Program-made: the position numbers and the translations under genes
From: Streptomyces palmae
GTDB taxonomy: Bacteria; Actinomycetota; Actinomycetes; Streptomycetales; Streptomycetaceae
Length of the DNA: 37,977 bases
Reading direction: 5' to 3'
Assembly: GCF_004684805.1 (NCBI RefSeq)
Contig: NZ_SRID01000024.1
Coordinates: 1-37,977 of the forward strand
The notes under the pieces: model-generated
What the model was told of the DNA's origin: nothing
Databases searched by the model: none
What the model saw: the letters and a program-made list of their open reading frames with translations, nothing else
Shown: in pieces, positions 8,098 through 16,501 of the stretch
Layout of the letters: each line of letters opens with the position of its first letter
Position numbering within the stretch: the first letter of the stretch is position 1

Positions 8098-8400
8098 TCA
8101 GTCCGTAACCCTGCTGCGGTTCGTGTAGGCCAGGCTCAGATAGTCGGGATGGCGCGCCATCCAGCCGGAGATGAACGGGCAGACCGCCATCACCTGAAGG
8201 CCCATGGCGCGGGACGCGTCCAACGCGTTGCGGGCCAGCGCGGAGCCGATGCCCTGCCCCTCGAAGGCCGGCTCCACCTCGGTGTGGAAGAAGGCGATGA
8301 CCTCGGGCCCGCGCATGTACTGGGCGAAGCCCGCGAGCACCCCGTCGACGCGGGCCTCGAAGCGGTGGGCATGGGGCACATCGCTGACCATGACTGTCAT
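8098..8400 (-). CDS. Small GNAT-type N-acetyltransferase (YjdJ/NATD1-like)
   Basis: This 100-residue single-domain protein shows the short GNAT fold, with a central strand FFHTEVEPAFEGQGIGSALA that includes the acetyl-CoA loop GQGIGSA. A C-terminal motif VCPFISGWMARHPDY is typical of the small GCN5-like (NATD1/YjdJ) group. The substrate is unknown. The ATG at 8400 is chosen because GAGGAG lies about 9 nt upstream; a longer frame from 8430 is possible but adds only a charged tail. The gene is divergent from the secreted propeller at 8569. Confidence 0.85.
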   Translation of the reverse strand: MTVMVSDVPHAHRFEARVDGVLAGFAQYMRGPEVIAFFHTEVEPAFEGQGIGSALARNALDASRAMGLQVMAVCPFISGWMARHPDYLSLAYTNRSRVTD

Positions 8401-8554
8401 GAGGCGACTCTCCTCGCTCCCCCTGACCACGATAGGAAGGCCGAGATGCTCCCGCGATTCGGCGCCCGCCCGGCGCCGGCGCCCACCCTTCCCGGCCGTC
8501 CGAGGGGCCCTGCCAGGGCTGTCATGGCCATGGACGGGGGGCTTGTCGATCGAC

Positions 8555-8560
8555 TAGCTT
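8555..8560 (+). promoter_or_regulatory. Candidate -10 box TAGCTT of a leaderless gene
   Basis: TAGCTT ends 8 nt before ATG 8569, and there is no ribosome-binding site in front of that ATG. A TANNNT box this close would place the transcript start at or very near the start codon. Confidence 0.4.
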
Positions 8561-8568
8561 CCCGCTCC

Positions 8569-9762
8569 ATGAGGGCCATGGGGATCAAGGAAGTGACGGG
8601 TACCAAGGGGAGCGGGACGGCGCTGCGCCGGGTGGTGTGCGCCGGGCTGGGCGCGGTGGCGCTGGCGGCGGGCCTCGTGGCGCCCGCCGAAGCGCGCACT
8701 CCCACCGAACGCACCGCGTCCGTCGCCGACGCACCCGACGCAGCCGTCGCGGCCGGGGGTCTCCCGGTGCGCTGGCAGCCCACCGCGACCGGTTCCGACG
8801 CCCGGTTCCGGGGCCTGGCGGCGGTCAGCCGCAGCACCGCCTGGCTGGCCGGGACCAAGGGCACCGTGCTGCGCACCGGGGACGCCGGACGCAGCTGGCG
8901 CGATGTCTCACCGCCCGGCGCGGAGGGACTGGAGTTCCGGGACGTCGAGGCGTTCGACGCCCGGCGCGCGGTGGTGCTGGCCATCGGGGAGGGCGAGGCG
9001 TCCCGGGTGTTCCGCACCGAGGACGGCGGCGCCACCTGGACCGAGAGCTTCCGCAACACCGACCCGCGTGCCTTCTACGACTGCATGACCTTCTTCGACA
9101 GCCGCAGCGGCATCGCGCTGAGCGACCCGGTGGACGGCCGGTACCGCATCCTGTCCACCGAGGACGGCGGGCGCAGCTGGCGGGTGCTGCCCTCGAAGGG
9201 CATGCCCGCCGCCCAGCCGGGCGAGGCGTCCTTCGCCGCCAGCGGCCAGTGCCTGGTCAGCGCGGGCGGGCGGCACGCCTGGATCGCCACCGGCGGCGCC
9301 ACCACGGCCCGGGTGCTGCACTCCGCCGACCGTGGCCGCACCTGGACCGTCACCGACGCGCCCATCCCCGCGGGCGATCCGGCGCGCGGTGTCTTCGGAC
9401 TCGCCTTCCGGGACGCCCGGCACGGTCTGGCGGTCGGCGGCGACTACCGCGCCGGGCAGCCCTCCCCGGACGCCGCCGCGGTCAGCGGCGACGGCGGAGC
9501 CCACTGGACGGCGTCCCGGCAGCCGCCGTCCGGCTACCGGTCCGGGGTGAGCTGGCTGCCGCAGGGTCGGGGCGGCGCGGGCGGCCCCGCCACCGCGCTG
9601 GCGGTCGGCCCCACCGGGAGCGAGCTGACCACGGACGGCGGGCGCGGCTGGCGCTCCTTCGACACCGGCTCGTACGACACCGTGGACTGCGCGCCCGACC
9701 GGGGCTGCTGGGCGGCGGGCGAGCAGGGCCGGGCGGCGCGGCTGGTGTTCTCCGGCGAGTAG
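8569..9762 (+). CDS. Secreted BNR/Ycf48-like beta-propeller protein
   Basis: The 397-residue product has a signal peptide (basic TALRRVV, hydrophobic AGLGAVALAAGLVAP, cleavage near AEA). Repeated propeller blades follow, with Asp-box-like turns such as TGDAGRSW, TEDGGATW, TEDGGRSW, SADRGRTW, SGDGGAHW and TTDGGRGW. This is the BNR/sortilin/Ycf48-like repeat pattern. Members are often annotated as oxidoreductases or photosystem II assembly-like proteins, but no enzymatic motif is visible here. It is likely exported. The start is uncertain: ATG 8569, ATG 8578 and GTG 8593 are all in frame without a good Shine-Dalgarno; 8569 fits a leaderless model. Confidence 0.82.
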   Translation: MRAMGIKEVTGTKGSGTALRRVVCAGLGAVALAAGLVAPAEARTPTERTASVADAPDAAVAAGGLPVRWQPTATGSDARFRGLAAVSRSTAWLAGTKGTVLRTGDAGRSWRDVSPPGAEGLEFRDVEAFDARRAVVLAIGEGEASRVFRTEDGGATWTESFRNTDPRAFYDCMTFFDSRSGIALSDPVDGRYRILSTEDGGRSWRVLPSKGMPAAQPGEASFAASGQCLVSAGGRHAWIATGGATTARVLHSADRGRTWTVTDAPIPAGDPARGVFGLAFRDARHGLAVGGDYRAGQPSPDAAAVSGDGGAHWTASRQPPSGYRSGVSWLPQGRGGAGGPATALAVGPTGSELTTDGGRGWRSFDTGSYDTVDCAPDRGCWAAGEQGRAARLVFSGE

Positions 9763-9809
9763 GGCCGTCCCGGGGCCGGATGGCACGACAGGTGTTCGAG
9801 GGATACGGG

Positions 9810-9815
9810 TACGGT
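9810..9815 (+). promoter_or_regulatory. Candidate -10 box TACGGT before endonuclease V
   Basis: TACGGT lies 8 nt before the ATG at 9824. The only Shine-Dalgarno-like sequence is a weak CAGGTGG, so a leaderless transcript is possible. Confidence 0.3.
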
Positions 9816-9823
9816 CAGGTGGC

Positions 9824-10531
9824 ATGAGTCAGCGAACCGCCGGATACCGGCTTCCGACCGACTGGCCCACCACCGAGGCCGAGGCCACCGCCGTACAGCT
9901 GAGCCTGCGCGAACGGGTGGAGCGGTACGCCGACGAGAGCGTCGAAGGACCCGCCGTCGGCACCGGCACCGTGGTCGGGGTGGACGTGGCCTACGACGAC
10001 GAACGGGACGTGGTGGCGGCCGCGGCCGTGGCGCTGGACGGGGGCACCCTGGAGGTGCTGGCCAGCGCCACCGCGGTGGGCCGGGTCGCCTTCCCGTATG
10101 TGCCGGGGCTGCTGGCGTTCCGTGAGATCCCCGCCGTGCTCGGCGCCCTGGAACGGTTGGACCGCACCCCGGACCTGGTGGTCTGCGACGGGTACGGGCT
10201 CGCTCACCCGCGCCGTTTCGGACTGGCCAGCCATCTGGGGGTGCTCACCGGGCTGCCCACCATCGGCGTCGCCAAGAACCCGTTCACCTTCCGTTTCGAG
10301 GCTCCCGGACCCCGCCGGGGCGACTGGTCCCCGCTGCTGGACGGCGGCGAGGAGGTCGGCCGGGCGCTGCGTACCCGGGACGGCGTCAAACCGGTGTTCG
10401 TCTCGGTGGGGCACCGGATCGGCCTGGCGGCCGCCTGCGCGCACACCCTGGCGCTGGCCCGCGACTACCGCCTTCCGGAGTCCACCCGGCGCGCCGACTC
10501 GCTCTGCCGTGAGGCACTCCGCGCGGGCTGA
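9824..10531 (+). CDS. nfi: Endonuclease V (deoxyinosine 3' endonuclease)
   Basis: This 235-residue enzyme has all family motifs: VVGVDVAYDD, PYVPGLLAFREIP, VVCDGYGLAHPRRFGLASH, IGVAKN and VSVGHRIGL. The catalytic metal ligands are Asp54, Glu101 and Asp122. The 21-residue spacing of the last two equals that in the Escherichia coli enzyme (E89 to D110). It nicks DNA at the second phosphodiester 3' to deoxyinosine, starting repair of deaminated adenine in the cytoplasm. The usual HG in the DGHG segment reads YG here. It appears to be a single-gene unit, with a hairpin after the stop shared with the convergent gene. Confidence 0.95.
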   Translation: MSQRTAGYRLPTDWPTTEAEATAVQLSLRERVERYADESVEGPAVGTGTVVGVDVAYDDERDVVAAAAVALDGGTLEVLASATAVGRVAFPYVPGLLAFREIPAVLGALERLDRTPDLVVCDGYGLAHPRRFGLASHLGVLTGLPTIGVAKNPFTFRFEAPGPRRGDWSPLLDGGEEVGRALRTRDGVKPVFVSVGHRIGLAAACAHTLALARDYRLPESTRRADSLCREALRAG

Positions 10532-10538
10532 ACCCCCC

Positions 10539-10576
10539 GCCACCGCCGCCGCCCGGAGACGTACGGGGGCGGTGGC
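10539..10576. terminator. GC-rich hairpin between convergent genes
   Basis: GCCACCGCC (10539-10547) pairs perfectly with GGCGGTGGC (10568-10576). The loop is 20 nt and can fold further. It starts 8 nt after the endonuclease V stop and faces the 3' end of the convergent reductase gene. Confidence 0.5.
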
Positions 10577-10625
10577 ACCGGCGGGCCGCCGCCCCGCCGC
10601 CGCCCGTGGTGCGGTGGGCGCTCCG

Positions 10626-11819
10626 TCAGTCCTCGGTGAGGGTGCGGAAGGTGATGCCCGCGCGGTGCAGGCGGTCGGTCAGCGCCTCGCCCATGGCGGC
10701 AGCGGTGGTGACCTGCCCGGCGGTGTCCGGCAGGTCGTCGAAGGCCAGCGAGAGCGCGGACTCGGCCAGCATCTTGGCGGTCTCGTCGTAGCCGGGGTCA
10801 CCGCCCGAGACCTCGGTGACCACCCGCCGTCCACCGCCCTCGCCGATGAACCGCACCGCGAACCGGCTCCGGTCGCGCCGGGCCGCGTCCGGTCCCTCAC
10901 CCGGCTTGCGGCGATCGGAGAGCCACTGGCGGGTCCACGGCAGCTGGGCCAGGGCGAACAGCGCGCCGAGCCCGGCCGCGCCGCCGGCCACCACCGGCAG
11001 CCGCCTGACCAGGAGGTGGTGCCGGTAGTCGAAGTCCGGCCCGTAGCGGTCCAGGGCGGCGGCGGAGCGCAGCACGATCTGCGGGTCCAGGGTGGGCATC
11101 GGCACCGCCCAGGCCCCCAGGTCCCGGCGCCGGTGCAGGCGGCCGGGGCCGGACCGCACGGTGCGCTCGGTCGGCCAGGGCTCGGCGCGCCGCCGGGCCC
11201 TGGCGGTGCGGGCCATGCTCGCCGGGCGGGACAGCGCGGTCAGCGTGGAGGCGAAGGTGCCGCCGGAGACGGTGCCGTTGGTGCGTACGAAGCCCCGCAC
11301 CCGCAGCGGTACGCCCTCCGGGAGCCGCCGCACCGTGTAGTGCACCCCCAGGTCGTAGGGGATCGAGTCGAAGCCGCAGGCGTGCACGATGCGGGCGCCG
11401 GTGGCGCGGGCCAGCGCGTGGTGCCGCAGGTACATCAGGTCCACGAACTCCGGCTCCCCGGTCAGGTCCGCGTAGTCGGTGCCGGCCTCGGCGCAGGCGG
11501 CCACCAGGGGCTCGCCGTAGCTGAGGTAGGGGCCGACGGTGGTGGCCACCACATGGCTGTCCGCCGCGACCGCGCGCAGCGAGGCGGGATCGGTCACGTC
11601 CGCGTGCAGCAGGGGGAGTTCGCCCAGCCCCGGGTGGTGCTCGGCCAGCCGCTCCCGCAGCCGCCGCAGCTTCTCCCGGTCGCGGCCGGCGAGGGCCCAG
11701 CGGAGCTCGGCCGGGGCGTGTTCGGCGAGGTAGCCGGCGGTGAGTTCGCCGACGAAGCCGGTGGCCCCGAACAACACGACGTCATACGTCCGTTGTCCCC
11801 TGCTCTCCCGTCGCCGCAT
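10626..11819 (-). CDS. Saccharopine dehydrogenase-like reductase (trans-acting enoyl reductase family)
   Basis: This 397-residue protein has an N-terminal Rossmann motif GATGFVG at residues 18-24, followed by ALAGRDREKL and the segments NCxGP-like VATTVGPYLSYG and DLTGEPEFV. These are typical of the saccharopine dehydrogenase-like oxidoreductases that include mycobacterial trans-acting enoyl reductases of complex lipid synthesis. A hydrophobic stretch near 275-295 (VVAGGAAGLGALFALAQL) suggests membrane contact. The substrate is unknown; a lipid is inferred from the family. The ATG at 11819 has GAGGGG 7-8 nt upstream. A palindrome similar to one upstream of the gene at 36207-37070 lies 16 bp before the start. 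Confidence 0.87.
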   Translation of the reverse strand: MRRRESRGQRTYDVVLFGATGFVGELTAGYLAEHAPAELRWALAGRDREKLRRLRERLAEHHPGLGELPLLHADVTDPASLRAVAADSHVVATTVGPYLSYGEPLVAACAEAGTDYADLTGEPEFVDLMYLRHHALARATGARIVHACGFDSIPYDLGVHYTVRRLPEGVPLRVRGFVRTNGTVSGGTFASTLTALSRPASMARTARARRRAEPWPTERTVRSGPGRLHRRRDLGAWAVPMPTLDPQIVLRSAAALDRYGPDFDYRHHLLVRRLPVVAGGAAGLGALFALAQLPWTRQWLSDRRKPGEGPDAARRDRSRFAVRFIGEGGGRRVVTEVSGGDPGYDETAKMLAESALSLAFDDLPDTAGQVTTAAAMGEALTDRLHRAGITFRTLTED

Positions 11820-11835
11820 CGCCGGTCCCCTCGCC

Positions 11836-11847
11836 TACTGATCGGTA
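11836..11847 (-). promoter_or_regulatory. Near-palindrome TACTGATCGGTA, candidate operator A1
   Basis: This 12-bp site differs by one base from the perfect palindrome TACCGATCGGTA at 37081-37092. Both lie just upstream of a minus-strand start codon. The size and symmetry suit a TetR-type dimer, but no TetR gene is present in the window. Confidence 0.5.
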
Positions 11848-11939
11848 TCGATTGACGTGGCGTCACCCTAGGGACCGGTGGAATTCCCGGTCAACACGGA
11901 CCCGCCGGCGGCGCGGCGGCTCGGCCGGGTGCGGCGGGC

Positions 11940-11968
11940 TTGACAGCCGGTTCCCGCTGAGACACATT
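11940..11968 (+). promoter_or_regulatory. Promoter of the aldolase/NanT operon
   Basis: A perfect -35 hexamer TTGACA (11940-11945) is followed after 17 bp by CACATT (11963-11968), which keeps three of six TATAAT bases. This is a good vegetative (HrdB-type) candidate. It implies a leader of about 155 nt before ATG 12132. Confidence 0.55.
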
Positions 11969-11976
11969 GCGGCCAT

Positions 11977-11992
11977 CATGGGACGTCCCATG
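11977..11992. promoter_or_regulatory. Perfect 16-bp palindrome, candidate operator of the aldolase/NanT operon
   Basis: CATGGGACGTCCCATG is fully self-complementary and lies 8 bp after the proposed -10 box, over the expected transcript start, where a repressor would act. A run of T residues begins 4 bp later (11996-12001), so an attenuator-like hairpin is an alternative reading. The remainder of the 312-bp gap 11820-12131 holds no gene I can support. Confidence 0.55.
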
Positions 11993-12131
11993 TCCTTTTT
12001 TGGTCGGGTTTCGCCGGGCTCCTCGCCGAATGCCCCTGACGGTCCGGTCGGCGGCTCGCGCTGCCCGGCCGGCGGCACGGCGGCGATACCGGCCGAGCGC
12101 CGCCCGAACCCGTGAAGAAAGCTGGTCCCCG

Positions 12132-13070
12132 ATGCTCCTTCCGGCCCCCCTGACCGGCGTCGTCCCCCCGCTGTGCACCCCGCTCACCCCGAACGGCGAC
12201 ATCGACACCGCCTCGCTCACCGCCCTGGTGGAACGGCTGGTGTCGGCCGGCGTGCACGGGGTGTTCGCCCTGGGCTCCAGCGGCGAGGCCGCCTACCTCG
12301 ACGACCGCCGGCGACGCACCGTACTGGAGACCGTCCGCCAGGCCGCGGGCGGGCGGGTCCCGGTGCTCGCCGGAGTGATCGACATGACCACCGCCCGCGC
12401 CCTGGACCACGCCCGCACCGCCTCCCGGCTGGGCGTGGACGCCCTGGTGGCCACCGCCCCCTTCTACACCCGCACCCATCCGGTGGAGATCGCCGACCAC
12501 TTCCGGCGGCTCCGGGACGGCGTGGACCTGCCCCTGTTCGGCTACGACATCCCGATGGCGGTGCACACCAAGCTCACCCCCGAACTGCTGCTGCCGCTGG
12601 CCCAGGACGGCACCCTCGCCGGAATCAAGGACAGCAGCGGCGACGACGGCGCGCTGCGCCGCCTGCTGGTGGAGATGCGCGCCCTCGGCCTGGACGGCAC
12701 CTTCACCGTGCTCACCGGCTCCGAACTCGCGGTGGACGGCGCCCTGCTGGCGGGCGCGCACGGGGTCGTACCCGGCCTCGGCAACGTCGATCCGGACGGC
12801 TACCTGCGGCTGTACGGCCATGCCCGGGCGGGCCGCTGGCGGGAGGCCGCCGCCGAACAGGACCGGCTGGCCGCGCTGTTCGCGCTCACCGAGGCGGGCG
12901 ACCCGGCCGCCATGGGCGGCAGCTCCTCGGCCCTGGGCGGCTTCAAGGCCGCCCTGAAGCTGCTGGGGGTCATCGCCTGCGCGGCCACCGCCGCGCCCCA
13001 GGTGCCACTGGACGCCCGGGCGCACGCCACGGTGCGGCGGATCCTGGAGGAGGGAGGGCTGCTGGGATGA
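12132..13070 (+). CDS. DHDPS/N-acetylneuraminate lyase family aldolase, likely sialic acid lyase-type
   Basis: This 312-residue class I aldolase has the family motif GSSGE (48-52), Tyr138 in FGYDIP and the Schiff-base Lys166 in AGIKDSSGD. The Tyr-to-Lys spacing of 28 equals that of DapA and NanA. The residue five after the tyrosine is Ala143. DapA has an Arg there to bind the substrate carboxylate, and NanA has a non-polar residue. Together with the overlapping NanT-like transporter gene (ATGA at 13067-13070), this favours cleavage of a sialic acid-like sugar acid to pyruvate and an amino sugar over lysine synthesis. The first glycine-motif residue pair is SS rather than the ST usual in both groups. 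No nanE, nanK or sialidase is visible nearby. The ribosome-binding site is weak. Confidence 0.85.
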   Translation: MLLPAPLTGVVPPLCTPLTPNGDIDTASLTALVERLVSAGVHGVFALGSSGEAAYLDDRRRRTVLETVRQAAGGRVPVLAGVIDMTTARALDHARTASRLGVDALVATAPFYTRTHPVEIADHFRRLRDGVDLPLFGYDIPMAVHTKLTPELLLPLAQDGTLAGIKDSSGDDGALRRLLVEMRALGLDGTFTVLTGSELAVDGALLAGAHGVVPGLGNVDPDGYLRLYGHARAGRWREAAAEQDRLAALFALTEAGDPAAMGGSSSALGGFKAALKLLGVIACAATAAPQVPLDARAHATVRRILEEGGLLG

Positions 13071-14542
13071 CCCGGCCCGCCCGACCCGCCGAGGACCCCG
13101 GACGCTGGTACCGCCAGGTGTCCGGCGGCCAGTGGAAGGCGCTGTTCGCCGCCTGGCTCGGCTATCTGCTGGACGGCTTCGACTTCGTACTGATCACCCT
13201 GGTGCTCACCGAGATCGCCGACGAGTTCGCGCTGGACACCGCCGGCGCGGCCAGCCTGGTCTCCGCGGCGTTCGTCACCCGCTGGCTCGGCGGCGCGGTG
13301 CTGGGCGCGATGGGCGACCGGTACGGGCGCAAGGCCGCGATGATCGCCAGCATCCTGCTCTACTCGCTGGGCACCTTCGCCTGCGGGTTCGCCTGGAACT
13401 ACACCAGCCTGTTCACCGCCCGGCTGCTCATCGGCATGGGCATGGCCGGGGAGTACGGCGCCAGCGCCACCTACGTCCTGGAGTCCTGGCCCACCCGGCT
13501 GCGCAACCGCGCCTCCGGCTTCCTGATCTCCGGCTACGCGGGCGGCACCATCGTCGCCGCCGAGCTGTACAAGTGGGTGGTGCCGCACTGGGGATGGCGC
13601 TGGATGTTCTGGATCGGCGTGCTGCCGGTGCTGGTCGCCCTGTGGGTGCGCCGGGCGCTGCCCGAGGCGGGGGACTGGAGTGCCCGGACGGCCGGCCGGC
13701 CCGCGCCGCCCAACCCGTTCCGGCCGCTGTTCACCGGGCGGCCGCGGGCCTGGGCCAACGGACTGCTGGCCGCCGCCGCGAGCGCCGCGCTGTTCTGCGT
13801 CTTCACCCCGCTGGGCGCCGGACTGCGCTGGCCGCTGTCCCTGCTGTCCGCCGCCGCCCTGCTCGGCTTCGCCGCGCAGCTGGGCGGGCGCCGCCGCTGG
13901 CTGCTCTACATCGGCCTGGTGGCCACGGTCTTCTGCGCCTTCCTCTACAGCTGGCCGATCCAGGCGCTGCTGCCCACCTACCTCAAGAGCGAGCTGGGGT
14001 ACGACCCCGACCGGGTGGCCGACGTGATGTTCTACGCCGGCTTCGGCACCATGGCCGGCTGCTGGCTGGCCGGCTTCACCGGCGACCGGTTCGGTACCCG
14101 CCGCGCCTACGCCTGCACCCTGGCCGCCTCGCTGGCCTTCGTCTTCCCGGTCTTCGCGGTGCAGGACTCGCTGGTGGGCCTGGGGGTGCTGCTGTTCTTC
14201 CTGCTCGCCCTGAGCCAGGGCATCTCCGGCATCCTGCCCCGGTACATCGCCAGCCACTTCCCGGTCGAGACCCGGGCCGCCTCGCTGGGCTTCGTCTACA
14301 ACACCGGGGCGCTGGGCGGCGCGGTCGCCCCGGTCCTGGGCGCCCGCCTCGCCGAGGGCATGTCGCTCGGCCGGGCCCTGGCGGTGCTCACCTTCGGACT
14401 CACCCTGGTGGTGATCGTGCTGGTCGGGGCGGACGTACCGCGCCGACTGGCCCGGCTGGCGGACCGCGAGGGCGTCCCCGACCACCTGGTCGCCGAGGAG
14501 TCGCTGTCAGTGCCCGAGGCTAACGTGGAGACCACCCGCTGA
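13067..14542 (+). CDS. nanT: MFS transporter, NanT-like (sialic acid:H+ symporter type)
   Basis: The 491-residue protein is of nearly the same length as Escherichia coli NanT. It shares long recognisable segments with it: AAWLGYLLDGFDFVLI, GAMGDRYGRKAAM, ARLLIGMGMAGEYG, ATYVLESWPTRLRNRASG, FLYSWPIQALLPTYLK and LGFVYNTGALGGAVAP. Twelve or more membrane helices are evident, with an extra central hydrophobic pair as in NanT. It should import a sialic acid-like acid with protons. The start overlaps the aldolase stop, so the two are co-translated. Substrate identity is inferred from the family and from the aldolase partner; other acidic sugars remain possible. Confidence 0.88.
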   Translation: MTRPARPAEDPGRWYRQVSGGQWKALFAAWLGYLLDGFDFVLITLVLTEIADEFALDTAGAASLVSAAFVTRWLGGAVLGAMGDRYGRKAAMIASILLYSLGTFACGFAWNYTSLFTARLLIGMGMAGEYGASATYVLESWPTRLRNRASGFLISGYAGGTIVAAELYKWVVPHWGWRWMFWIGVLPVLVALWVRRALPEAGDWSARTAGRPAPPNPFRPLFTGRPRAWANGLLAAAASAALFCVFTPLGAGLRWPLSLLSAAALLGFAAQLGGRRRWLLYIGLVATVFCAFLYSWPIQALLPTYLKSELGYDPDRVADVMFYAGFGTMAGCWLAGFTGDRFGTRRAYACTLAASLAFVFPVFAVQDSLVGLGVLLFFLLALSQGISGILPRYIASHFPVETRAASLGFVYNTGALGGAVAPVLGARLAEGMSLGRALAVLTFGLTLVVIVLVGADVPRRLARLADREGVPDHLVAEESLSVPEANVETTR

Positions 14543-14573
14543 CCGCGGGAGCACGCCCGCCCGAGGAGGCCCG

Positions 14574-14960
14574 ATGACCGGCACGCCAGACCCGCTCGCG
14601 GTACGGGAGCGGGTGCGGGAGTTCGCGCTCGGTCTGCCCGGAGCCGTCGAGGAGTTCCCCTGGGGCCAGAGCGTGGTCAAGGTCAACAAGAAGATCTTCG
14701 TCTTCCTCGGCGCGGAGGGCGGCGAGGGCCCGCCCGGGATCACGGTCAAGCTCACCGATGAGGAGGCCCACGCGCACGCCATGGCCGCGCCGGGCGCCCG
14801 CCTCGCCGGCTACGGACTGGGCCGCGCCGGCTGGGTCAGCGTCCCGCTGGGCGGGGCGGACCCCGACACCCCCGACGCCGAGCTGCTGTGCGACTGGGTC
14901 GAGGAGAGCTACCGGACCATCGCGCCCAAGCGGCTGATATCCCTCCTCGGCACCGCCTGA
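14574..14960 (+). CDS. MmcQ/YjbR family protein
   Basis: This 128-residue protein has the MmcQ/YjbR pattern: an N-terminal helix (VREFALGLPGAVEEFPWG), a strand with KVNKKIFVFLG, a segment ITVKLTDEEAHAHAMA, GYGLGRAGWVSVPLG, and a last helix ELLCDWVEESYRTIAPKRL. The fold is CyaY-like and is often called DNA-binding, but the role is unproven. A strong GGAGG lies 5-7 nt before the ATG. It follows the transporter gene by 31 bp and may be read with it, although no functional link is evident. Confidence 0.88.
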   Translation: MTGTPDPLAVRERVREFALGLPGAVEEFPWGQSVVKVNKKIFVFLGAEGGEGPPGITVKLTDEEAHAHAMAAPGARLAGYGLGRAGWVSVPLGGADPDTPDAELLCDWVEESYRTIAPKRLISLLGTA

Positions 14961-15284
14961 CCCCAGGACCGCCGCCGCCCCTGCTCCCGCGGGCGCGGGG
15001 TGCCCCATGCCGTCCCGGTGGCCCCGCGTCCTCGGCCGGATGCCCCGCACGGCGACGACCCATGCCCGGCCGGGTGCCCGGTCTGGTGCCTCCATGCCCC
15101 CGGCCGGGTGCCCGGTCCGGCTCGGTGGCCGGTCGGGTGCCCCGCCACGCCGGCTGGGCGGCCCCGCCCCCTCGGCTCGGTGTCTCCCCGTCCGGGCTCC
15201 CGGGCAGCCTGCTCGGTGTCGGCACTCCCGGCGTTGCCGGCCACCCGCGTCCCCGGGCCGTACGGAGCCGTCGGGCAGAGGGTC
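14961..15284. other. Non-coding GC-rich low-complexity spacer
   Basis: No convincing gene is seen on either strand. Open frames here are GC-driven and rich in Pro, Arg and Gly. A 17-bp direct repeat, CGGCCGGGTGCCCGGTC, occurs at 15067-15083 and 15101-15117, with a degraded third copy just after. Base composition shifts to a more AT-rich promoter region from about 15283. Confidence 0.6.
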
Positions 15285-15313
15285 TTGTGCAAAGTGAAAC
15301 GTGTTCTTAGCAT
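15285..15313 (+). promoter_or_regulatory. Candidate promoter of the beta-oxidation operon
   Basis: TTGTGC (15285-15290) and TAGCAT (15308-15313) are separated by 17 bp in a locally AT-rich stretch. The MerR-type operator at 15324 begins 10 bp downstream, which would suit repression. This placement differs from the classical MerR activator arrangement, so the exact promoter is uncertain. Confidence 0.45.
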
Positions 15314-15323
15314 CGGCGGTGTT

Positions 15324-15336
15324 ACAGCAGTACTGT
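15324..15336 (+). promoter_or_regulatory. Operator ACAGCAGTACTGT upstream of the beta-oxidation operon
   Basis: The 13-bp core has inverted ACAG/CTGT arms. A nearly identical core, ACAGCAATACTGT, sits upstream of merR (22280-22292, minus strand), and GGTG occurs at the same distance before both cores. The shared site indicates one regulator for both, most simply the MerR protein at 21541-22242. Confidence 0.7.
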
Positions 15337-15355
15337 CACAAAGGCTGGTGACTGG

Positions 15356-16501
15356 ATGGCGGCGACAGGGCACGGTCCCCTGACCGGGGTGCGCGTGGTG
15401 GAGCTGGCGGGCATCGGGCCCGGCCCGTTCGCCGCGATGCTCCTGGGCGACCTGGGGGCGGACGTCGTACGGATCGACCGTCCCGGCGGGGGCGGGCTCC
15501 GCGTCGACCCCGCGTCCGACGTCACCAACCGCAACAAGCGCTCGGTGCTGCTCGACCTCAAGTCCCCGGAGGGGCCGGCCGCGGTGCTCGACCTGGTGGC
15601 CCGCGCCGACATCCTCATCGAGGGGTACCGCCCCGGGGTGGCCGAGCGCCTGGGCGTGGGCCCCGAGGAGTGCCTGGAGCGCAATCCCGCCCTGGTCTAC
15701 GGGCGGATGACCGGCTGGGGCCAGGACGGCCCGCTCGCCGACACCGCCGGACACGACATCGGCTACATCGCCATCACCGGCGCGCTGTCCATGATCGGCG
15801 CCGATGTCCGGCAGCCGCCCGCCATCCCGGCCAATCTGCTCGGCGACTACGCGGGCGGCTCGCTCTACCTGGTCATCGGCGTCCTGGCGGCCCTCCACCA
15901 CGCCCGGGCCACCGGCGCCGGCCAGGTGGTGGACGCCGCCATCGTGGACGGTACCGCCCACCTCACCTCGATGATCCACGGCATGATGGCGGCCGGCGGC
16001 TGGCAGGACCGGCGCGGCGCCAACCTGCTGGACGGCGGGGCCCCGTTCTACGGCAGCTACGAGACGGCCGACGGCGGCTACATGGCGGTCGGCGCGCTGG
16101 AGCCCAAGTTCTACGCGGAGTTCATCCGGCTGCTGGACCTGGCGGAGGCGGTGCCGGCCCGCGAGGACTTCGACCGCTGGGGCGAGCTGCGCGCCGCGGT
16201 CGCCGCCCGCTTCAAGGAGCGCACCCGCCAGGAGTGGACGGAGGTCTTCGAGGGCTCGGACGCCTGTGTGGCCCCGGTGCTCTCGCTGCGCGAGGCCCCC
16301 GGCCACCCGCACCTGGCCGCCCGCGGCACCTTCGTCCGGCACGCGGGCATCACCCAGCCGGCCCCCGCGCCGCGCTTCGGCGCCACCCCCACCGCGGTCC
16401 GCCGACCGCCCGCGACGCCCGGCGCGGACGCCGCGGGGGTCGCCGCCGACTGGGGGGTTCCGGGGCTGCCCACCGACCTGGAGAGGGAGACCGAGCGATG
16501 A
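15356..16501 (+). CDS. Alpha-methylacyl-CoA racemase (CaiB/BaiF CoA-transferase family III)
   Basis: The 381-residue protein has the family start [21 protein letters not shown] and the racemase-type motif [12 protein letters not shown]. His133 (AGHDIGYIA) and Asp164 (LLGDYAGGS) match the catalytic His/Asp pair of mycobacterial MCR (H126, D156) in spacing. It should interconvert 2R- and 2S-methylacyl-CoA, so that branched chains can enter beta-oxidation. It is the first gene of a four-gene operon and overlaps the next gene (ATGA at 16498-16501). A simple CoA-transferase role is the alternative; the GWGQDGP and GHD motifs favour racemase. The ribosome-binding site before ATG 15356 is poor. Confidence 0.9.
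   Translation: MAATGHGPLTGVRVVELAGIGPGPFAAMLLGDLGADVVRIDRPGGGGLRVDPASDVTNRNKRSVLLDLKSPEGPAAVLDLVARADILIEGYRPGVAERLGVGPEECLERNPALVYGRMTGWGQDGPLADTAGHDIGYIAITGALSMIGADVRQPPAIPANLLGDYAGGSLYLVIGVLAALHHARATGAGQVVDAAIVDGTAHLTSMIHGMMAAGGWQDRRGANLLDGGAPFYGSYETADGGYMAVGALEPKFYAEFIRLLDLAEAVPAREDFDRWGELRAAVAARFKERTRQEWTEVFEGSDACVAPVLSLREAPGHPHLAARGTFVRHAGITQPAPAPRFGATPTAVRRPPATPGADAAGVAADWGVPGLPTDLERETER

Noticed and set aside
12132..13070. Reading the aldolase as DapA of lysine synthesis
   Set aside because: The arginine that binds the dicarboxylate in DapA is Ala143 here, and the gene overlaps a NanT-like transporter.
15000..15310. Small open frames in the spacer before the racemase gene
   Set aside because: Composition is dominated by Pro, Arg and Gly from repeats, with no ribosome-binding site or conserved motif.
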